Shown: positions 4,873 through 8,375 of the stretch, piece by piece
Position numbering within the stretch: position 1 is the stretch's first letter
Layout of the letters: each line of letters starts with the position of its first letter
Source of the DNA: Candidatus Bathyarchaeota archaeon
GTDB lineage: Archaea; Thermoproteota; Bathyarchaeia; EX4484-135
DNA: 8,375 nucleotides
Assembly: GCA_011040545.1 (NCBI GenBank)
Contig: DQYM01000169.1
Span: forward strand, 1-8,375
Reading direction: 5' to 3'
The notes under the pieces: model-generated
Database searches by the model: none
Told to the model about the DNA's origin: nothing
What the model saw: the letters and a program-made list of their open reading frames with translations, nothing else
Position numbers and translations under genes: made by a program

Positions 4873-5595
4873 ATGGCATTCGCCATGCCTGGGGCATATG
4901 ATAGGGCCATAACGGTTTTCTCTCCAGAGGGCAGGCTATTCCAGGTTGAGTATGCACAGGAAGCCGTCAACAAGGGGCGAACCATAATCGGCATAAGGTG
5001 CAAGGAGGGCGTTGTGCTTGGGGCAGAGGAGGAGCTAGAATCAAAGCTACAGGACCCCTCCTTTGAGTGGAAGCTATACCAGATAGATGAGCACATAGGC
5101 ACCGCCATAGCTGGCCTAGGCCCAGATGCCCGCATACTCATAGACCAGGCGAGGGTCTACGCCCAGAGCAATAGGCTCCTGTACGATGAGCCAATTGATG
5201 TTGAGATAGTTACCAAGCGCATCTGTGATATAAAGCAGCTCTACACGCAGCACGCTGGCGTAAGGCCATTTGGCGTCTCACTGATAATAGGTGGCGTGGA
5301 TAGGAAGGGGCCAAGGGTCTTCATAACCTTCCCTGGTGGTGCCTACAGGGCCTACAGGGCAGTAGCCATAGGCAAGGGGCGTGATGTAGCTGAGTCCATA
5401 CTCATCAAGGAGTACAGGGAGGACATGACGCTTGATGAGGCCATCACCCTGGCCGTTAAGTGCTTGCTGAAGTCCGCTGAGGCCAGGGGGGAGAGCACTA
5501 GGATAAGGATAGCCATCATACCAGCTGATACCAAGAAGTTTAAGTTGCTAAGTGATGAGGAAGTAGAGGAGTACGTGAAGAAGGCTAGGTCCTAG
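4873..5595 (+). CDS. psmA: 20S proteasome alpha subunit
   Basis: A 240-residue proteasome alpha subunit, which forms the outer seven-membered rings of the 20S proteasome in the cytoplasm, gates substrate entry and docks ATPase activators. The alpha signature YDRAITVFSPEGRLFQVEY (residues 9-27) is nearly canonical, as is the flexible N-terminal gate MAFAMPGAYDRAI. K67 (in FEWK) aligns with Lys66 of the Thermoplasma alpha subunit, the residue that binds the C-terminal HbYX tail of the ATPase; the neighbouring Trp is unusual. GVRPFGVSLIIGG and AVAIGKGRD are further family marks. Length is normal (about 235-260). Alpha subunits lack the catalytic Thr, as here; a beta subunit gene is not in the window. 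Start: ATG 4873, set by GAGGTG 7 bases upstream. First gene of the operon, with SBDS starting 24 bases after its stop. No RNase P genes lie between them, unlike in many Euryarchaeota. Confidence 0.97.
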   Translation: MAFAMPGAYDRAITVFSPEGRLFQVEYAQEAVNKGRTIIGIRCKEGVVLGAEEELESKLQDPSFEWKLYQIDEHIGTAIAGLGPDARILIDQARVYAQSNRLLYDEPIDVEIVTKRICDIKQLYTQHAGVRPFGVSLIIGGVDRKGPRVFITFPGGAYRAYRAVAIGKGRDVAESILIKEYREDMTLDEAITLAVKCLLKSAEARGESTRIRIAIIPADTKKFKLLSDEEVEEYVKKARS

Positions 5596-5619
5596 CCCCG
5601 CTTAGCGTGGTGTGGGAGC

Positions 5620-6315
5620 ATGAGGAAATACACGGTCGTGAGGCTATCTAGGGCTGGGGAGAAGTTCGAGGTAGTGGTGGATCCAGATAAGGCATTTAGG
5701 TTCAAGTCTGGTGAGGAGCTACCAATAGATGAGGTAATCGCTATGGACGTAGTGTACACGGATTGGAAGAAGGGGTTTAAGGCATCAAGGGAATCCCTCA
5801 TAAAGGCCTTTGGCACAGATGACGTAAGGAAGGTAATTGAGGTAATACTGAGGAAGGGGGAGCTGCTCCTAACGGCTGAGCAGAGGAAGAAGCTCATAGA
5901 GGAGAAGAAGCGCCGAATAATCGCCTTCATATCAAGGCACTGTATTGACCCAAGGACGAAGCTCCCACACCCACCTGCACGCATAGAGCAAGCCCTTGAG
6001 GAGGTCGGCTACCCAATAGATCCATTTAGGGATGCTGAGGAACAGGCCCGTGAGGTAATAGAGCGCCTAAAGGCCGTCCTGCCGATAAGCATGGAGCTCT
6101 TCGTGGTGAAGGCCATCATACCCCCTCAGCACGTTGGGCGCTGCTACGGCGTGGTGAAGAACTACGGCAAGATCCTGAAGGAGGAGTGGGCTACCGATGG
6201 CTCATGGAAGGTTGAGCTTGAGATGCCAGCTGGCCTCTACGGGCCGTTCTTAGATAAGATAAATGAGCTAACAAGGGGCTCTGCTATAATAACCTTGGTG
6301 GAGGGAGGGAGTTGA
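5620..6315 (+). CDS. sbds: Ribosome maturation protein SBDS/Sdo1 homologue
   Basis: A 231-residue archaeal SBDS protein. In eukaryotes SBDS works with EFL1 to release the anti-association factor eIF6 from new 60S subunits; archaeal forms bind the large ribosomal subunit and are thought to act similarly. Three domains are visible: the N-terminal FYSH domain (about 1-85, with VYTDWKKGFKASRESLIKAF at 45-64), the helical middle domain (about 86-165, with GELLLTAEQRKKL at 80-92 and PHPPARIEQAL at 116-126), and the ferredoxin-like C-terminal domain (about 166-231, with DGSWKVELEMPAGL at 193-206). Length equals the family norm. ATG 5620 has GGGAG directly upstream, with GTGGTG a little further. The stop TGA (6313-6315) overlaps the TTG start of rrp4 by 4 bases, so translation is probably coupled. 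Its place with exosome genes is the usual archaeal arrangement. Confidence 0.97.
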   Translation: MRKYTVVRLSRAGEKFEVVVDPDKAFRFKSGEELPIDEVIAMDVVYTDWKKGFKASRESLIKAFGTDDVRKVIEVILRKGELLLTAEQRKKLIEEKKRRIIAFISRHCIDPRTKLPHPPARIEQALEEVGYPIDPFRDAEEQAREVIERLKAVLPISMELFVVKAIIPPQHVGRCYGVVKNYGKILKEEWATDGSWKVELEMPAGLYGPFLDKINELTRGSAIITLVEGGS

Positions 6316-7007
6316 CGCTCTTCTTCAATAAGCGTGATTTAGTAGTGCCAGGCGACCTCTTGGCAGAAGGAGACTACGAACTTGGGGAGAACGTCTACCG
6401 TATTGGGGATAAGATCTACGCTACTAGGGTTGGCCTCTTTGAGCTTAAGGATAGCAAGGTATCTGTGATAGCCCTTAACTCCTTCTACGTGCCCAAGCCT
6501 GGTGATGTGGTCATAGGTGATGTAGTGGATATAGGCGTTGGTAGCTGGGCTGTTGATATAAGGGCGCCTAGGCTGGCCATCCTAAGGGCAGTTGATGCCC
6601 TTGGCAAGCCATTTAGGCCAGATAAGCAAGAGCTCTCCCGCTTCCTCACGGTTGGCGATACCATAATAGCTAAGGTGAAGGCCTACGATAGGACTAGGAG
6701 CCCACTCCTAACCCTAAGCGAGCCTGGCTTAGGCAAGGTTACGTCTGGTCGTATTGTTAGGATAACCCCATCCAAGGTGCCAAGGCTTATAGGGAGGAAG
6801 GGCAGCATGATCAGCATGCTAAAGCGTGAGACGGGGTGCAAGATCGTGATAGGCATGAATGGCGTCGTGCTCGTTAGGTGCAAGAGGCCTGAGGATGAGG
6901 AGCTCCTAGTAGAGGCCATAGAGAAGATTGAGCGTGAATCCCACGTAGAAGGGCTAACTGACCGTATAGCCATGATGATAAGGAGGAGGAAGGGCCTTGG
7001 AGCTTAA
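6312..7007 (+). CDS. rrp4: Exosome RNA-binding cap subunit Rrp4
   Basis: A 231-residue exosome subunit that sits on top of the Rrp41/Rrp42 ring, binds RNA and feeds its 3' end into the central pore. The N-terminal domain (1-60, [18 protein letters not shown]) is followed by an S1 domain (about 62-138, [20 protein letters not shown] at 64-83) and a KH domain (about 145-210) with the RNA-binding loop IGRKGSMI (160-167; G161-x-x-G164). Length fits archaeal Rrp4. Start TTG 6312 overlaps the SBDS stop (TTGA) and has a strong purine site, GAGGGAGGG, just before it; no better start is near, because the conserved N-terminal part begins within a few residues. The 3' end overlaps rrp41 by 11 bases. It may share its role with Csl4, which is not in the window. 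Confidence 0.97.
   Translation: MTLFFNKRDLVVPGDLLAEGDYELGENVYRIGDKIYATRVGLFELKDSKVSVIALNSFYVPKPGDVVIGDVVDIGVGSWAVDIRAPRLAILRAVDALGKPFRPDKQELSRFLTVGDTIIAKVKAYDRTRSPLLTLSEPGLGKVTSGRIVRITPSKVPRLIGRKGSMISMLKRETGCKIVIGMNGVVLVRCKRPEDEELLVEAIEKIERESHVEGLTDRIAMMIRRRKGLGA
6982..6989 (+). promoter_or_regulatory. Ribosome-binding site of rrp41, inside rrp4
   Basis: GGAGGAGG lies within the last codons of rrp4 (coding for part of the RRRKG tail) and ends 7 bases before the TTG at 6997. It fixes that unusual start, for which no nearby ATG or GTG competes, and couples the two genes. Confidence 0.7.
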
Positions 7008-7773
7008 GAAGCCACCGCTAATTGATGATGAGGGCAGGAGGCTAGATGGGCGTGGGCCAGCTGAGCTCAGGCCCCTCCACATAGAGGTAGATGTCCTAGC
7101 CAACGCAGACGGCTCTGCCTACGTTGAGCAAGGCAATACGAAGGTGCTAGCTGCCGTCTACGGGCCTAAGGAGGTCCACCCAAGGCACCTTGGCCTCCCA
7201 GATAGGGCTGTGCTTAGGTGCCGTTACCACATGGCCCCCTTCTCAGTGAAGCAGAGGAAATCGCCAGCCCCAAGCAGGCGTGAGATTGAGCTCTCAAAGG
7301 TCATAAGGGAGGCCCTTGAGCCAGCCCTATTCCTCCAGCATTACCCAAGGACGGCCATAGATGTATTCATAGAGGTCCTACAGGCAGATGGTGGGACACG
7401 CTGTGCTAGCATAACAGCTGCCTCCCTTGCCCTTGCTGATGCTGGCATACCCATGCGGGACCTAGTGGCAGCCTGTGCAGCTGGGAAGATAAATGGCGTC
7501 CTCGTGCTAGACCTATGCGATATTGAGGATAAGCATGGCGAGGCAGATGTGCCACTAGCCATGATGCCTGGGCTAGGCCGTATAACGCTCCTACAAATGG
7601 ATGGCATGCTCACGCCAACCGAGCTCAAGGAGTGCATCATGTTGGCCATAGAAGGCTGCAAGCAGATCTATGCTGCCCAGAAGGAGGCGCTAAGGGAGCG
7701 CTTCGTTAGGATAAGGAAGGAGGTGGAGGAAGCCGAGGGGCTTGAGCCAGCTGAGGGAGGTGGTGAGGCCTGA
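6997..7773 (+). CDS. rrp41: Exosome catalytic subunit Rrp41 (RNase PH family)
   Basis: A 258-residue 3'-5' phosphorolytic exoribonuclease and poly(A)-tailing subunit, the active half of the archaeal exosome hexamer. It contains the RNase PH marks [13 protein letters not shown] (15-27), [12 protein letters not shown] (46-57), [17 protein letters not shown] (93-109; R94/R95 at the RNA- and phosphate-binding region), [19 protein letters not shown] (132-150; R135), and [15 protein letters not shown] (177-191). D178 and D184 correspond to the conserved acidic residues of the active site, so this copy should be active, unlike Rrp42. The acidic, Gly-rich tail ([15 protein letters not shown]) is typical and probably disordered. 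Start TTG 6997 follows GGAGGAGG by 7 bases and overlaps rrp4 by 11 bases. The stop at 7771-7773 is 5 bases before the ATG of rrp42, its partner in the ring. Confidence 0.97.
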   Translation: MELKKPPLIDDEGRRLDGRGPAELRPLHIEVDVLANADGSAYVEQGNTKVLAAVYGPKEVHPRHLGLPDRAVLRCRYHMAPFSVKQRKSPAPSRREIELSKVIREALEPALFLQHYPRTAIDVFIEVLQADGGTRCASITAASLALADAGIPMRDLVAACAAGKINGVLVLDLCDIEDKHGEADVPLAMMPGLGRITLLQMDGMLTPTELKECIMLAIEGCKQIYAAQKEALRERFVRIRKEVEEAEGLEPAEGGGEA

Positions 7774-7778
7774 GGTGG

Positions 7779-8375
7779 ATGGCCAAGGAGCCCGTGATAT
7801 CCAAGATAAAGAAGAACAGGATAGTCCAGCTCATATCAGAGGGCAAGCGAGTAGATGGCCGTGGGAAGCTAGATTACAGGGACATAAGGGTTGAGAAGGG
7901 CATAATAGGGACGGCAGAGGGCTCAGCAATGGTTTGCCTAGGCCAAACTGAAGTTATAGTTGGCGTTAAGGTAGGCCTAAATGCCCCATACCCAGATACG
8001 CCTAATGAGGGCATACTAACCGTGAATGCCGAGCTCGTCCCCCTCGCTAGCCCTACCTTTGAGCCAGGGCCACCCGATGAGAGGGCTATTGAGCTAGCTC
8101 GTGTTGTAGATAGGGGCATAAGGTCCTCTAAGGCCATACCACTTGAGGAGCTATGCATAGAGCCTGGGAAGAGGGCCTACATACTGTTCGTGGATGTGTA
8201 CGTGCTAAACCACGATGGCAACCTAGTGGATGCCTCAGCTCTAGCAGCCCTAGCAGCCCTAATGGACACCCGCCTCCTGGCCTACAGGCTTAAGGCAGAT
8301 GGGAGGGTTGTGCTTGATAGCTCAATATGGAAGCCCCTCAAGGTCCAGAACTACCCAGTAGCAGTTACCATAGCC
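7779..8375 (+). CDS. rrp42: Exosome non-catalytic subunit Rrp42, 3'-truncated by window edge
   Basis: The first 199 residues of Rrp42, the RNase PH-like partner that alternates with Rrp41 in the six-membered ring and is needed for RNA binding but is itself inactive. Visible marks: RVDGRGKLDYRDIRVEKG (24-41), GSAMVCLGQTEVIVGVK (48-64), LTVNAELVPLASPTFEPGPP (80-99), ERAIELARVVDRGIRSS (101-117) and NHDGNLVDASALAALAALMD (144-163). The last follows the Rrp42 pattern and lacks the GEADVP-type catalytic acid cluster of Rrp41 so far as sequenced. Family length is about 270-275, so about a quarter lies beyond base 8375, and no stop codon is seen. ATG 7779 begins 5 bases after the rrp41 stop; GAGGTG overlaps that stop very close to the ATG and GGAGGTGGTGAGG lies further up. 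Its codon use matches the rest of the operon. Confidence 0.96.
   Translation, partial: MAKEPVISKIKKNRIVQLISEGKRVDGRGKLDYRDIRVEKGIIGTAEGSAMVCLGQTEVIVGVKVGLNAPYPDTPNEGILTVNAELVPLASPTFEPGPPDERAIELARVVDRGIRSSKAIPLEELCIEPGKRAYILFVDVYVLNHDGNLVDASALAALAALMDTRLLAYRLKADGRVVLDSSIWKPLKVQNYPVAVTIA

Noticed and set aside
4794..5141. Minus-strand open frame opposite the psmA start
   Set aside because: Lies across the clear psmA promoter and signature; composition is that of a shadow frame.
5341..5358. Tandem 9-base repeat GCCTACAGG in psmA
   Set aside because: Gives AYRAYR, but the segment has the same length as in the Thermoplasma protein, so it is not an insertion.
5592..5984. Minus-strand open frame of 130 residues opposite SBDS
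   Set aside because: Fully inside a conserved gene, Ser/Phe-rich, no homology I can recognise.
7023..7062. TGATGATGA followed by CTGA in rrp41, like a C/D-box RNA
   Set aside because: Codes for conserved residues, is too short, and has no second box pair.
8242..8260. Tandem 9-base repeat CTAGCAGCC in rrp42
   Set aside because: Encodes the ALAALAAL helix that is conserved in RNase PH-like exosome subunits.
1..8375. CRISPR arrays, insertion sequences, tRNA or rRNA genes, attachment sites
   Set aside because: I found no regular direct repeats with spacers, transposase genes, terminal inverted repeats, tRNA-like folds or rRNA segments.

Overview
This window looks like chromosomal DNA from a thermophilic archaeon of the crenarchaeal (Thermoproteota/TACK) type. 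Evidence: an archaeal 20S proteasome alpha subunit, archaeal SBDS and the exosome subunits Rrp4, Rrp41 and Rrp42 in a row; a short XPF nuclease without the helicase that euryarchaeal Hef carries; GTG and TTG starts with GGAGG/GGTG ribosome-binding sites; archaeal BRE/TATA promoters; heavy use of AGG, ATA and CTA codons. The exact lineage cannot be told from the sequence alone.

Left part (1-1892, + strand): the C-terminal half of an ADP-forming acyl-CoA synthetase alpha chain (cut by the window edge), a small Roadblock/LC7 protein, and a crenarchaeal-type XPF/ERCC4 nuclease. A 183-base gap (1893-2075) follows. It has no gene but holds three inverted repeats and a probable promoter.

Middle part (2076-4872): a 68-residue ubiquitin-like (MoaD/ThiS/SAMP type) protein ending in Gly-Gly, followed by an unrecognised acidic protein of about 345 residues. 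Facing them on the minus strand, and overlapping the unknown gene tail to tail by 11 bases, is an FAD-linked oxidase of the GlcD / D-lactate dehydrogenase family. Its start region diverges from the next operon.

Right part (4873-8375, + strand): the proteasome-exosome superoperon psmA-SBDS-rrp4-rrp41-rrp42, tightly packed with overlapping or nearly touching genes and driven by one clear TATA box at 4821-4828. It joins protein degradation (psmA), 60S-type ribosome maturation (SBDS), and the RNA-degrading exosome (Rrp41/Rrp42 hexamer ring with its Rrp4 cap). rrp42 runs off the right edge.

The best candidate for something undescribed is the ubiquitin-like protein plus unknown acidic protein pair, with its hairpin-rich upstream region. 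The rest is well-known archaeal gene content. A striking compositional feature is the large excess of the palindrome GCTAGC, which is absent from the psmA-SBDS-rrp4 stretch.
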